In this document: in pieces, positions 5,416 through 12,679 of the stretch
Layout: each line of letters starts with the position of its first letter
Position numbering within the stretch: the first letter of the stretch is position 1
NCBI GenBank assembly: GCA_018648945.1
Contig: JABGQJ010000164.1
Span: forward strand, 1 to 12,679
DNA: 12,679 nt
Direction of reading: 5' to 3'
DNA from: Victivallales bacterium
GTDB lineage: Bacteria > Verrucomicrobiota > Lentisphaeria > Oligosphaerales > Lenti-02
The notes under the pieces: generated by a model
Databases searched by the model: none
Told to the model about the DNA's origin: nothing
Seen by the model: the letters and a program-made list of their open reading frames with translations, nothing else
Made by a program: the position numbers and the translations under genes

Positions 5416-7649
5416 CGCTGGCGCACTTCCCGCAGGCTCAACTCGCGCCGGTAGATGCCCACTTCGTCGAGCACGCCCTGGAATGGCGCGAAGGTATCGT
5501 CGGGCTCGCGGGTTCTGCCCTGCCCGCTGGCCCCGATGTGGAGTAGGTCCATGTCCGATGGCTCGGTCAAGGCCATGTTCAGGCCCACCAGTTGGCCGTT
5601 CAGGTAGAGAGCCATGCCGTTCTTGCGGCTGAACGTACCGACCACATGGTACCACTGGCCGACTCGGAACTCCTGGGGGGCAGACACTAGCCGGATGCTC
5701 TTGCCGCCTTCCCAACGTCGATGCTTGAGCACCAGTCGCCCGCTGTGCCCGTCGTTGGTAGGAAGCCCATAGTCGATCTTCAGCATCTGGCGCTCCCACA
5801 TGGCTGGGCCAAAGAGGAATTGGTCGCCCTGCACGCACCGATCCGGCTTGATCCACGCCTCGTAGGAATAGTCGCAGTCCCTGAGCGGGATCGGCTCCAG
5901 CTGCACGCACGCCCCCGGCTCGGCCAGCCGTAGCCCGCGCCCCTTGATGCCGTCCGCCCAGGTCGTCTGGCGCAGCGTGCCCCGCAGTTTCTCGCCCTTC
6001 TCGAAGCCAAGTCGCAGGATGAGCTCTGCATCCGGGTTCTCGGGAGCTGGTGTGACATCCTCCTGCTTGGCCCGCATGCGCCGCAACGGCGCGAATCCCG
6101 CCTCGATGAACGCCACTCGCGCGGCGTGTGGCGGGCTATCCTTGGCCAACTCCTTGGCCTCTGCCAGCAAGGCCTCCAGCGAACGAATTGTCTTGGGGGA
6201 GAAGAGGTCCCGTTCGGCGGCGGCAGCGTACGCCTTCTCGCAGCCATCGAGCAGTCGACGCATGGGCGGGGCGGCGGGCCCAAACTGGTGCTGGCAGAGA
6301 TCGTCCAGGATCGCCGCCACGTCCTGGTCGGGATTCCACAGCAGCTTGGCTGTCACGTATTCGTTGATGTGCTCCCACCACGAGAAGGGGCTCCCCGCCT
6401 TCACGCCCACGAAGTTCATCTCGCCTCGAATCGGCGCCAACCCGGTTTCGGAGAGGCGCTTCAGTCCCTGCAGATCCCGGGCGATGGTGCGGGGAATGAG
6501 GGCCGGGACCATGCCCAGCCGGCCGCCGCTGTAGCGGCAGAAGTAGATTGCCTTGGGTCGGCGCTGTTGCCATGCGCGGACCAATTCGTAGGCCTCCTCG
6601 CGTTTCGTCTCATCCAGCAGGCTCGCGCGGCTTTGCGCAATCAGCACCACCACATTCTCCGGCAAGCGCTTCAGTTCGGCGGGCGGCTTCTTGTAGTCAT
6701 TGTAGGCACAGTACACGATCCGCCCATCCGGATGGGACTCCCCCAACTGGTTGGCCACGGCGACCACGGCCTTGGTCACCCACTGCGAGCGCGCATCATC
6801 CGCAGGTAGGGCCCGGCCATCCAAGGGGATCACCAGGTAGTACTTCAGCCCGGCCTGCCCCAGGGACGCAAAGCGCTTCCCGGCCATCTCCGCCACCGTA
6901 CGCACCACTTCGGGGTGCGTCAGGTCCGCCTGGGCGCCCGGTTCGCCGTTGGCGTTCGGCAGGAACCAGTCGGGATGGGGCTGCCGGTGGTTCTTCTGCA
7001 GGTCCGTGCTGCTGGTGTGCCGGGTGGACCACACATCCCGGTCCCCGCCCGCACTTGTCCGCCGTCCCCACAGGAACTCCCCATACTGCGTGTGTCGATA
7101 GGCGAAATACGGTGCGTCCCGCACCTCGCCCTCGGGCACGGACAGCTCCCCCGGAGTCTCGGGGTAGCTGCACCCCCCAGCGCCTGGGTACACCCAGCGA
7201 ATCCCCAAGCCCTCCAACAGCCGGTAGACCCCATACAAGGTCCCCGCTGGATCGGTGTTGAACCGGTAGTTCTGCCCATAGCTCGGGCCGTCGTGCCCAG
7301 CCACGATCACCAGATTTTGGCGCACGCGCACCACAAACCCCTCGGCAGGCAACTCGCGGGGCTTGATGCCCTGTTCCCGGACCCAGGCCGAGTCTCCTAG
7401 CAAGATCGGCACCCGGCCCTTGGCCATGGCCGCCAGAGGCCGTCCATCCGCCGCCTGTATCTGGGGCAACTCCACCCCCGTGATCAGTCGCACATGGGCA
7501 ATCAGCTCCCGTGCCGCCACTTCGACACACGGCGCTGGCTTCTCCGGCAGCACGATCACGGCCCGTGCTCTGCCATCCCGGCACAGAACCACCGGACCAG
7601 CCTGCACGGACGACAACAGAACCGCGAACAGAGGTATGAGATGGCGCAT
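5394..7649 (-). CDS. Secreted DUF4838 protein with C-terminal LamG-like domain
   Basis: About 751 residues. A signal peptide (MRHLIPLFAVLLSSVQA) leads into an alpha-glucuronidase-type N-terminal domain (about 20-165: ARELIAHVRLITGVELPQ, PILLGDS, GTLYGVYRLLEGLGIRWVYPG), a DUF4838 region (about 175-455: AYRHTQYGEF, IVYCAYNDYKKPP, GEMNFVGVKAGSPFSWWEHI), a helical linker, and a LamG/concanavalin-like domain (about 545-745: YSYEAWIKP, GQWYHVVGTFSRKNGMALYL, GVLDEVGIYRREL). DUF4838 proteins are thought to be glycoside hydrolase-like; the substrate is not known. ATG at 7649 has AGGG eight bases upstream and starts the signal peptide directly; the alternative ATG at 7673 has no good site. It is downstream of efp but separated from it by a strong terminator, and it is convergent with the DUF3592 cluster. 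Confidence 0.85.
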   Translation of the reverse strand: MRHLIPLFAVLLSSVQAGPVVLCRDGRARAVIVLPEKPAPCVEVAARELIAHVRLITGVELPQIQAADGRPLAAMAKGRVPILLGDSAWVREQGIKPRELPAEGFVVRVRQNLVIVAGHDGPSYGQNYRFNTDPAGTLYGVYRLLEGLGIRWVYPGAGGCSYPETPGELSVPEGEVRDAPYFAYRHTQYGEFLWGRRTSAGGDRDVWSTRHTSSTDLQKNHRQPHPDWFLPNANGEPGAQADLTHPEVVRTVAEMAGKRFASLGQAGLKYYLVIPLDGRALPADDARSQWVTKAVVAVANQLGESHPDGRIVYCAYNDYKKPPAELKRLPENVVVLIAQSRASLLDETKREEAYELVRAWQQRRPKAIYFCRYSGGRLGMVPALIPRTIARDLQGLKRLSETGLAPIRGEMNFVGVKAGSPFSWWEHINEYVTAKLLWNPDQDVAAILDDLCQHQFGPAAPPMRRLLDGCEKAYAAAAERDLFSPKTIRSLEALLAEAKELAKDSPPHAARVAFIEAGFAPLRRMRAKQEDVTPAPENPDAELILRLGFEKGEKLRGTLRQTTWADGIKGRGLRLAEPGACVQLEPIPLRDCDYSYEAWIKPDRCVQGDQFLFGPAMWERQMLKIDYGLPTNDGHSGRLVLKHRRWEGGKSIRLVSAPQEFRVGQWYHVVGTFSRKNGMALYLNGQLVGLNMALTEPSDMDLLHIGASGQGRTREPDDTFAPFQGVLDEVGIYRRELSLREVRQRYLELRP

Positions 7650-7678
7650 GGTTTTGTCCCTATGCGTGGTCATGTGGC

Positions 7679-7716
7679 CAAGAAAACGCGCGCCACGGTC
7701 GGGGACCGGGCGCGCG
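7679..7716 (-). terminator. Intrinsic terminator of efp
   Basis: On the minus strand CGCGCGCC (7716-7709) pairs with GGCGCGCG (7694-7687), continued by CGGTC with GACCG around a three-base loop, with one bulged base: 13 GC-rich pairs. It is followed directly by TTTTCTT (7686-7680). It begins 27 bases after the efp stop codon. The T tract ends only about 30 bases before the preferred start codon of the DUF4838 gene. Confidence 0.88.
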
Positions 7717-7742
7717 CTTGGGGAGTCTGGAATGGGGGGAAT

Positions 7743-8309
7743 CTACGCCTTGCTGACGCGCTCGGTGTAGGCACCGGTGCGGGTATCGATCTTGACTGTG
7801 TCGCCCTCGTTCAGGAACAGGGGCACCTGGATCTCGTAGCCATTCTCGATCTTGGCGGGCTTCATCACGTTGGTGGCCGTATCGCCGCGCGCGCCCGGCT
7901 CGGTCTCGGCGATCTTCTTCTCCACGAAGATCGGCAGGTTCACCTCGATGGGGCGCTCGCTGAAGAACAGCATGGTACAGCTCATGTCGTCGTCGAGGAA
8001 GTACTTCTGGTCCCCCAACTGCTCGGAGGAAATGCGGACTTCCTCGTAGGTCTCCGCATCCATGAAGACGTAGTCGTCGCCTTCCTGGTAGGAGTAGATC
8101 ATATCGCGGTCGCCGAGGTCGGGCTTGCCAATCTTGTCCACGGACCGGAATGTGCGGTCCATGGTACCGCCGGAGATCATGTTCTTCAGCTTGCAGCGGT
8201 AGAGCGCTTGCCCCTTGCCGGGTTTGCAGAAGTCAAAGTCCGTGACAATATAGGGATCGCCATCTATCTCGATCTTCAGACCTTTCCGCAGGTCGGACGC
8301 AGTAAACAT
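7743..8309 (-). CDS. efp: Elongation factor P
   Basis: Cytoplasmic translation factor that binds between the P and E sites and relieves stalling at consecutive prolines. 188 residues, the usual EF-P length, in three domains. The KOW-like first domain has FTASDLRKGLKIEIDG, and the tip loop KPGKGQA places a lysine at position 32, the residue normally modified in lysine-type EF-P. The C-terminal family signature is seen in KPAKIENGYEIQVPLFLNEG followed by DTVKIDTRTGAYTERV. ATG at 8309 matches the normal EF-P N-terminus; GGAG lies 11 bases upstream, a little long. The open frame extends to 8378 without family similarity. No modification enzyme gene is nearby. It is divergent from rnc across 150 bases and ends at a strong terminator. 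Confidence 0.97.
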   Translation of the reverse strand: MFTASDLRKGLKIEIDGDPYIVTDFDFCKPGKGQALYRCKLKNMISGGTMDRTFRSVDKIGKPDLGDRDMIYSYQEGDDYVFMDAETYEEVRISSEQLGDQKYFLDDDMSCTMLFFSERPIEVNLPIFVEKKIAETEPGARGDTATNVMKPAKIENGYEIQVPLFLNEGDTVKIDTRTGAYTERVSKA

Positions 8310-8459
8310 ACTGTCGAGTTCTCCGTATTCGTGAAGTGGGAACGGGGCGACAGTGGACTCCCGAAGAGGGTGCCGCAACCGAGTCTGCCGCAGTCGTCTG
8401 AACCCGGATACCTTACCTACAATTGGCTGGAATGCAACGGAAGCGCGGAGGCTACCCCG

Positions 8460-9170
8460 GTGAGTGAAGACCCCCTGTCAGACATTGAGCAGGCCCTGGG
8501 CTGGACCTTTGTCAGCCGCCCTTTGCTCAAGCAATCCCTGACCCATCCCTCCTATGCGGCGGAACAGAATACGCCGCCGCCCGACAATCAACGGCTGGAG
8601 TTCCTGGGCGATGCCGCCCTGGGCTTCGTCGTCACCCAGATGCTCTTTGAGCAGTTCCCCGAGTCGGACGAAGGCATGCTCACCAGGATCCGCTCGGCCC
8701 TCACCCGGGACCAGGCCCTGGTGGAATACGCCCGGCAGCTCGACTTGGGGGCTGGGCTTCTCCTGGGTCGCGGCGAGGAACTGGCGGGCGGCAGAGACCG
8801 GCCGTCGAGTCTGGAAGACGCCTTCGAGGCCGTCCTTGGGGCCTTGTTGCTGGACCAGGGGCTCGGGGCCGTGGACCAGCTTTGCCGCCAGTTGACGGCT
8901 GGGCTCCTCAACGATGTCGATGCACTGCTTGCTGCCGAGAATCCCAAGGGAGCGCTGCAGGAATACACGCAGAGCGCATTCCAGACCGCGCCCAACTATG
9001 AAGTGCTGACCGTCACCGGCCCCGAGCACCGCCCGGAGTTCGAGATTCGGGTCATGGTCGGGGACCGCGAACTGGCCCGCACCCGCGGCCTCAGTCGCCG
9101 CGAAGCCGAACGGGAGGCGGCGGAGATCGCCCTCCGGGTGCTCCGCAGCGAGGAACCCACCGATGACTGA
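8460..9170 (+). CDS. rnc: Ribonuclease III
   Basis: Cleaves double-stranded RNA, with roles in rRNA processing and mRNA turnover. 236 residues. The catalytic domain (about 1-150) has the signature QRLEFLGDAALG and the second acidic motif SLEDAFEAVLGALLLD, which supply the metal ligands. The double-stranded RNA-binding domain (about 160-232) has NPKGALQEYTQ, VTGPEHRPEFEIRV and LSRREAEREAAEIAL; the usual Lys-Lys of that last motif is Arg-Arg here. The start is GTG at 8460 with GGAGG (8447-8451) eight bases upstream; no ATG fits and the open frame upstream has no family similarity. A TACAAT at 8418-8423 may be a -10 element, but I see no matching -35. Its stop overlaps the next gene by eight bases. 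Confidence 0.96.
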   Translation: MSEDPLSDIEQALGWTFVSRPLLKQSLTHPSYAAEQNTPPPDNQRLEFLGDAALGFVVTQMLFEQFPESDEGMLTRIRSALTRDQALVEYARQLDLGAGLLLGRGEELAGGRDRPSSLEDAFEAVLGALLLDQGLGAVDQLCRQLTAGLLNDVDALLAAENPKGALQEYTQSAFQTAPNYEVLTVTGPEHRPEFEIRVMVGDRELARTRGLSRREAEREAAEIALRVLRSEEPTDD

Positions 9171-10296
9171 TTCCCTGATGCTCTTCCCCCCCGTGATCCG
9201 CTTCGCCTGGGGTGCCCGCGCGGAAACGGCGGGCCGCCTGGCGGACCTGGCAGGTGGCGAGATTCCCCCCACCTTGCTGGTCTGCTCCGCGTCGGTGCGC
9301 GGCTCGGGTCTCCTCGACGGGTTGCTCGTCGATCTGGGGGATGCCCTGGTGGGGGAGCATGTGGGGGTCTCCCACGATCCCCCGCTGAGCGAAGTCGATG
9401 CCATCGCAACTGCCGCCCGTGCCAGTGGCGCGGAGGCCGTGCTGGCCATTGGTGGGGGCAGCGTCATCGATGCCGCCAAGGCAGCGGCAGTCATTGCTCC
9501 GAGCGGGCTGCCGTGCGCCGAATTCTACCATGGCTCGCGCCCCGTCCCGGCCGATGGCCTGCTGTTCGCCGCCCTGCCAACCACGGCCGGGACTGGAGCC
9601 GAGATCACCAAGAACAGCGTGCTTTCCGATCCTGAAGCCGACACCAAGAAGTCCCTGCGCGGGCCCCGCATGGTCCCCGACCTCGCCATCGTGGACCCCG
9701 AACTCACCGTCTCCATGGGCCCGGAGCTTACCGCCGCCAGCGGCTTGGACGCTCTCACCCAAGCGATCGAGTCCTACATTTCCCTCAACACCCATGCCAC
9801 CAGCCAGGCTCTCGCTTTGGGGGCGGTCCGCCTGCTCACGCGATGGCTCCCCGTGGCCTTCGCGGATGGTGCCAACCGCGAAGCCCGGACCCATGTGGCC
9901 GAGGGCAGTCTGCTCTCTGGCATGGCCTTTGGCCAAAGCGGCCTGGGCGCGGTCCATGGCTTGGCCCATCCGCTGGGGCATCTTCTCGACCTGCCCCATG
10001 GCTTCACCTGCGCCGTGCTTCTGCCCCACATCCTGCGCTGGAACGCCCCCGTGCGAGAGGCCGAACTCGACGAACTGGCAGCAGCAACCGGGCACCCGGA
10101 CGGCGCGGCCTTCATCGAGGCAGTGGCGCAGATGGTCGCCGCCTTCGGCATTCCTGCGGGCCTCGCCCAACTCGATCTCACCGAACACACCCCATTCGTC
10201 GTCGCCAATTGCCGCAGCGGCAGCATGAAGGCCAACCCTCGCCCGATGAGCGACGACGATGTCATCGCCATGCTGCAGCAACTAGCTCGGCCCTAG
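9163..10296 (+). CDS. Iron-containing (group III) alcohol dehydrogenase
   Basis: NAD(P)-dependent oxidoreductase of the Fe-ADH/FucO superfamily, 377 residues, cytoplasmic. The N-terminal nucleotide-binding half has AIGGGSVIDAAKAAA (95-109) and PTTAGTGAEITKNSV (139-153). The helical half has the metal-site segments GLDALTQAIES (Asp196) and VHGLAHPLGHLLDLPHG (His265, His279). The second classical ligand, His200 in FucO, is Gln200 here, as I recall for a sub-group of the family, so metal use may differ. The C-terminal KANPRPMSDDDV is typical. ATG at 9163 overlaps the end of rnc by eight bases with GAGGA eight bases upstream, so translation is probably coupled. The substrate cannot be read from sequence; lactaldehyde reduction after fucose breakdown is tempting given the fucosidase nearby, but that gene is on the opposite strand and the link is speculative. 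Confidence 0.93.
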   Translation: MTDSLMLFPPVIRFAWGARAETAGRLADLAGGEIPPTLLVCSASVRGSGLLDGLLVDLGDALVGEHVGVSHDPPLSEVDAIATAARASGAEAVLAIGGGSVIDAAKAAAVIAPSGLPCAEFYHGSRPVPADGLLFAALPTTAGTGAEITKNSVLSDPEADTKKSLRGPRMVPDLAIVDPELTVSMGPELTAASGLDALTQAIESYISLNTHATSQALALGAVRLLTRWLPVAFADGANREARTHVAEGSLLSGMAFGQSGLGAVHGLAHPLGHLLDLPHGFTCAVLLPHILRWNAPVREAELDELAAATGHPDGAAFIEAVAQMVAAFGIPAGLAQLDLTEHTPFVVANCRSGSMKANPRPMSDDDVIAMLQQLARP

Positions 10297-10375
10297 TCGG
10301 GCAGTGGCGATTCCAGGTTGGCCGGGAGCACCGGCTTCCAGCCAGCACCCCCCCCACGTGCGGGGCCGGAATGGG

Positions 10376-11641
10376 TCACTGCACCTCGCCGACGATCAGG
10401 ACATCGCCGACGTACAGCCAGCCGGGGGTGAACGCCTTGGGGTCTCGCATGGTCTTCCCATGGCGTTTGAGGATCGATTCCTTGTCGATGGGCTCGGCCA
10501 GGAGGGTGATCTTGACCCGGTGTTCGCCGAGCGGGAGATCCTGCGGATAGAACCACGGCCACATCCGGTAGCGCCCCTCGATGCAGAACCCGTCGAACAG
10601 GGCCCCAACGACGGGAGGCCGGTCGTCCACGGTCACCGCGAACTGTCCGGCATCCGGCCCCTTCAATCCCACGATCCCAAAGGCGGTGCCATGGAACGTG
10701 AACGACAGAGCGTCACCGGGACGGGTAGCTCGCCACAGGGGCGACAGACGCTGGCTCACTCGCTGAGCCCGCTTGGGATCTCCGGGGAACCCGACCTGCG
10801 TCCAACCAGCGCTTCGTTGCACCTGTGCCACAGGCACCATGCGGGCCTTCTCCCAGTTGTCGGCATCCAGGGGGACCGGCAGGGCATGCGCGCCCGGCGT
10901 TCCTGCTGCTTTGAGCGAGGGCATGGAGCGGACGATGGCCGCGAGATAGAAGGGATGCCCGCTCCTCACATCGGGATGGACGCCGTCGCGACTGAAGGCG
11001 GGTGGCGCGCCCCGGAACACCAGTTTCCCCTCCTTCACCTGCTTTGCCACCGCCAGTCCCAGGTGGATGCTCGGAACCCCATAGGCTGCCGCCACGCGTT
11101 CCATGGTCTGGACGACGGCGGGATTCCTGCTCGCCTGGACGTCCTTGAGGTATTGGCTGGAGATCGTGTAGACGAAGCAGATGTCCGTGCGAGGGTTCCG
11201 CTGCCACGTCTGGCGGACGGTTCCTTCCATGGTGCGCAGGCCACGGGCACCCTTGCCGATGCCATTGACCGCGAATTCAACGAACAGCAGGTCGGGATCG
11301 CGGTCCAGAACGTGTCGCTGTAGCCGGCAGACTCCGAATTCCGCCCCCGTGCCTGAGATGGCGGCGTTGATCTCCGTCACCTTGGCCTTGGGGTATGTCT
11401 TGGCCAGCCATCGGCGCGAGAGCACGCGCCAACCGGACGCCTCCGTGATGCTGCCGCCCAGATACGCCACCCGGACGGGGCCACCGGCCTGCAACTTGGC
11501 GAACACATTGGGCAAGCCATCGCGCGGCTGGCACTCCATCAATTCCTCCTTGGCCGCTGGTTGCGCCGGGAGCATGGAAACACCGGCCCAGAAGGCCACT
11601 GTCAGGACCAGGGGCATGCGGGGGAACCCTATGTGGTCCAT
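10376..11641 (-). CDS. Secreted SGNH/GDSL hydrolase (probable carbohydrate esterase)
   Basis: 421 residues from the chosen start. A signal peptide (hydrophobic MPLVLTVAFWAGVSMLPAQPA after an Arg) precedes an SGNH domain: block I is YLGGSITEASG with nucleophile Ser64, block II INAAISGTGAE, block III LLFVEFAVNG with Asn126, and block V RDGVHPD with Asp219 and His222. All four SGNH residues are present. Residues about 290-421 form a beta-rich C-terminal domain (SFTFHGTAFGIVGLKG, QFAVTVDDRPP, WLYVGDVLIVGEVQ) of the kind seen in carbohydrate-active esterases. Starts are ambiguous: ATGs at 11644 and 11641 lie in ATGATG, sharing bases with the fucosidase stop, with GGAGG one or four bases before them; ATG 11617 has AGGG nine bases upstream but would lose the basic residue. 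I chose 11641. It probably removes acyl groups from a glycan in concert with the fucosidase; the substrate is inferred. Confidence 0.87.
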   Translation of the reverse strand: MDHIGFPRMPLVLTVAFWAGVSMLPAQPAAKEELMECQPRDGLPNVFAKLQAGGPVRVAYLGGSITEASGWRVLSRRWLAKTYPKAKVTEINAAISGTGAEFGVCRLQRHVLDRDPDLLFVEFAVNGIGKGARGLRTMEGTVRQTWQRNPRTDICFVYTISSQYLKDVQASRNPAVVQTMERVAAAYGVPSIHLGLAVAKQVKEGKLVFRGAPPAFSRDGVHPDVRSGHPFYLAAIVRSMPSLKAAGTPGAHALPVPLDADNWEKARMVPVAQVQRSAGWTQVGFPGDPKRAQRVSQRLSPLWRATRPGDALSFTFHGTAFGIVGLKGPDAGQFAVTVDDRPPVVGALFDGFCIEGRYRMWPWFYPQDLPLGEHRVKITLLAEPIDKESILKRHGKTMRDPKAFTPGWLYVGDVLIVGEVQ

Positions 11642-12679
11642 CATCCCTCCGAATGCCAATCGCGGCCGCCGTGCAGTTGCGGGAAGCCACTGCACCGCCG
11701 ATGCACGGGGGGCGCCTCGAATTCCATCTCCAGCACGGTGACATTGGCCACGGGATCACGCAGGGCTGCCGCTGGCGGCTCCACCACGATCTGGCGGTCT
11801 GTCTGCTGGAAGGCGACGGACTCCCCGCCGGGAAGGACACGGATGGCCTTGAGCGTCGTCTCGAACCCGCCGAAGATCAGCTGTTCACTCCAGACCCACT
11901 GCCAGAAGTACAGCGCGTTCCCCCGCCGGGTGAAGGCACCGGTGCCACTGGCTGCGCTGACCGAACAGCGGTCCAGCTTCCCATACACCGCCTCGCCATT
12001 GGCTGCCAGCCAGCGGCCCACGGTCCGCAACGGCTCGATCGCTTCGGCCGGGACGTCACCGGCTACGGTCGGGCCGATGTTGAGCAACAGGTTTCCTCCC
12101 TGGCTACAGATGGTCTGCAGCATGCGCAGGATACCATGGGCGTTGTAGCTGTAGGGGGCCGCTTGGGCGCTGTCCAGGTACCCCCAACTGATCCGGTTGA
12201 AGGTCATGCAGGCTTCCCATCCCTGGTCACCTTTGGCAGCGGTGAGGTGCTCCTCGGGGGTGGAGAAGTCCTCCTCGAGCTTGGAGCGATTGTTGATGGT
12301 GATCTCCGGCTGGAGTTCCCGGACCATCTGGTTCATTTGCAGGGATCCCCACCCTTCGTGGGATTCCATGGGGCAAGATACATCGTACCAGAGAATGTCG
12401 ATCTTCCCATAGTCCCCACCCAGCAACTCGCCCAACATGCCCTTCAGAAAGCCCTGGAAGCGCTCGCGGGCCGCTGGATCGAAGGCGCAGCGCCACGAGT
12501 CAGGATGGTGCCAGTCCATCAGTGAGAAGTAGAAGCCGACGCCCAGACCGAACTCCCGGCAGGACTCCACGAATTCCTTGACCACGTCGAAGCCATCGGG
12601 ACAGCAGTTCGCCGTGTTGTAGGGGTTGGTCTGGCTATCCCAAAGGCTGAAACCCTCGTGGTGCCGGGTAGTCAGCACC
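11641..12679 (-). CDS. Alpha-L-fucosidase, GH29 (5' end outside the window)
   Basis: Partial: the frame is open at the right edge, and the apparent first codon (GTG at 12678) is the internal Val of the conserved VLTTRHHEGFSLWDS motif, so roughly the first hundred residues, including any signal peptide, are missing. GH29 enzymes release alpha-L-fucose with retention. Family landmarks: HHEGFSLWDS, VGFYFSLMDWHHPD, the nucleophile Asp in KIDILWYD (residue 99 of the visible part), ITINNR, GGNLLLNIGPT and LAANGEAVYGK at the end of the barrel, then a short beta-sandwich tail. The stop TGA is embedded in ATGATG shared with the SGNH hydrolase start, so the two are translationally coupled in the order fucosidase then hydrolase. 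Confidence 0.95.
   Translation of the reverse strand, partial: VLTTRHHEGFSLWDSQTNPYNTANCCPDGFDVVKEFVESCREFGLGVGFYFSLMDWHHPDSWRCAFDPAARERFQGFLKGMLGELLGGDYGKIDILWYDVSCPMESHEGWGSLQMNQMVRELQPEITINNRSKLEEDFSTPEEHLTAAKGDQGWEACMTFNRISWGYLDSAQAAPYSYNAHGILRMLQTICSQGGNLLLNIGPTVAGDVPAEAIEPLRTVGRWLAANGEAVYGKLDRCSVSAASGTGAFTRRGNALYFWQWVWSEQLIFGGFETTLKAIRVLPGGESVAFQQTDRQIVVEPPAAALRDPVANVTVLEMEFEAPPVHRRCSGFPQLHGGRDWHSEG

Noticed and set aside
8418..8423. TACAAT as the rnc -10 element
   Set aside because: Five of six match, but no -35 at the right distance; kept only as a note in the rnc entry.
8478..9494. 338-residue minus-strand open frame over rnc
   Set aside because: It spans two unrelated plus-strand genes and has low-complexity Ser/Pro/Arg content typical of shadows.
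9091..10281. 396-residue minus-strand open frame over the alcohol dehydrogenase
   Set aside because: It is the antisense shadow of a well-conserved Fe-ADH; no family similarity or ribosome site seen.
10321..10335. GCCGG/CCGGC hairpin between the convergent ADH and SGNH genes as a bidirectional terminator
   Set aside because: Only five pairs and no T tract on either side.
9163..12679. A dedicated fucose catabolic operon
   Set aside because: The fucosidase and the FucO-like dehydrogenase are on opposite strands, and no fucose isomerase, kinase or aldolase is in the window; the substrate of the dehydrogenase is unknown.

Overview
This is a GC-rich bacterial window with nine intact or nearly intact genes and one gene cut off at the right edge. 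Three large secreted proteins look carbohydrate-active. They include a DUF4838 protein with a LamG-like tail and an SGNH hydrolase coupled to a GH29 alpha-L-fucosidase. Together with an IS200-like/RAYT transposase, this recalls polysaccharide-degrading Planctomycetota, Verrucomicrobiota, Lentisphaerota or Armatimonadota. That placement is an inference from family content; there is no rRNA or other marker that settles it. High GC produces many long antisense open frames, and I treat these as shadows.

Layout, left to right. Positions 1-34 hold a strong hairpin, perhaps the terminator of a gene lying to the left. Positions 190-1019 hold a REP-associated tyrosine transposase (minus strand) with two near-identical REP hairpins, one just past its stop and one inside its 5' coding region. 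Positions 1074-3176 (minus) encode a secreted protein with a putative TIM-barrel hydrolase core and a C-terminal beta-sandwich, with a credible promoter at 3223-3251. Positions 3328-5415 (plus) carry three tandem DUF3592 membrane-protein paralogues. The first two share a nearly identical leader, and the third has a 3' frameshift.

Positions 5394-7649 (minus) encode the DUF4838/LamG secreted protein. Just upstream of it lies a textbook intrinsic terminator for efp (elongation factor P, minus, 7743-8309). Divergent from efp are rnc (RNase III, plus) and an overlapping iron-dependent alcohol dehydrogenase. Convergent with these, at the right end, are a GH29 fucosidase (5' end missing) and an SGNH/GDSL hydrolase, coupled through a shared ATGATG junction on the minus strand.

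How the genes fit together: the fucosidase and SGNH hydrolase probably act together outside the cytoplasm on a decorated fucosylated glycan. The DUF4838/LamG and 1074-3176 proteins may contribute to the same lifestyle, but nothing here proves a shared substrate. efp and rnc are housekeeping genes between these islands. No gap between genes exceeds 300 bases. I found no tRNA, rRNA, CRISPR array or defence system. The most noteworthy structures are the REP-RAYT unit and the DUF3592 triplication with its decaying third copy.
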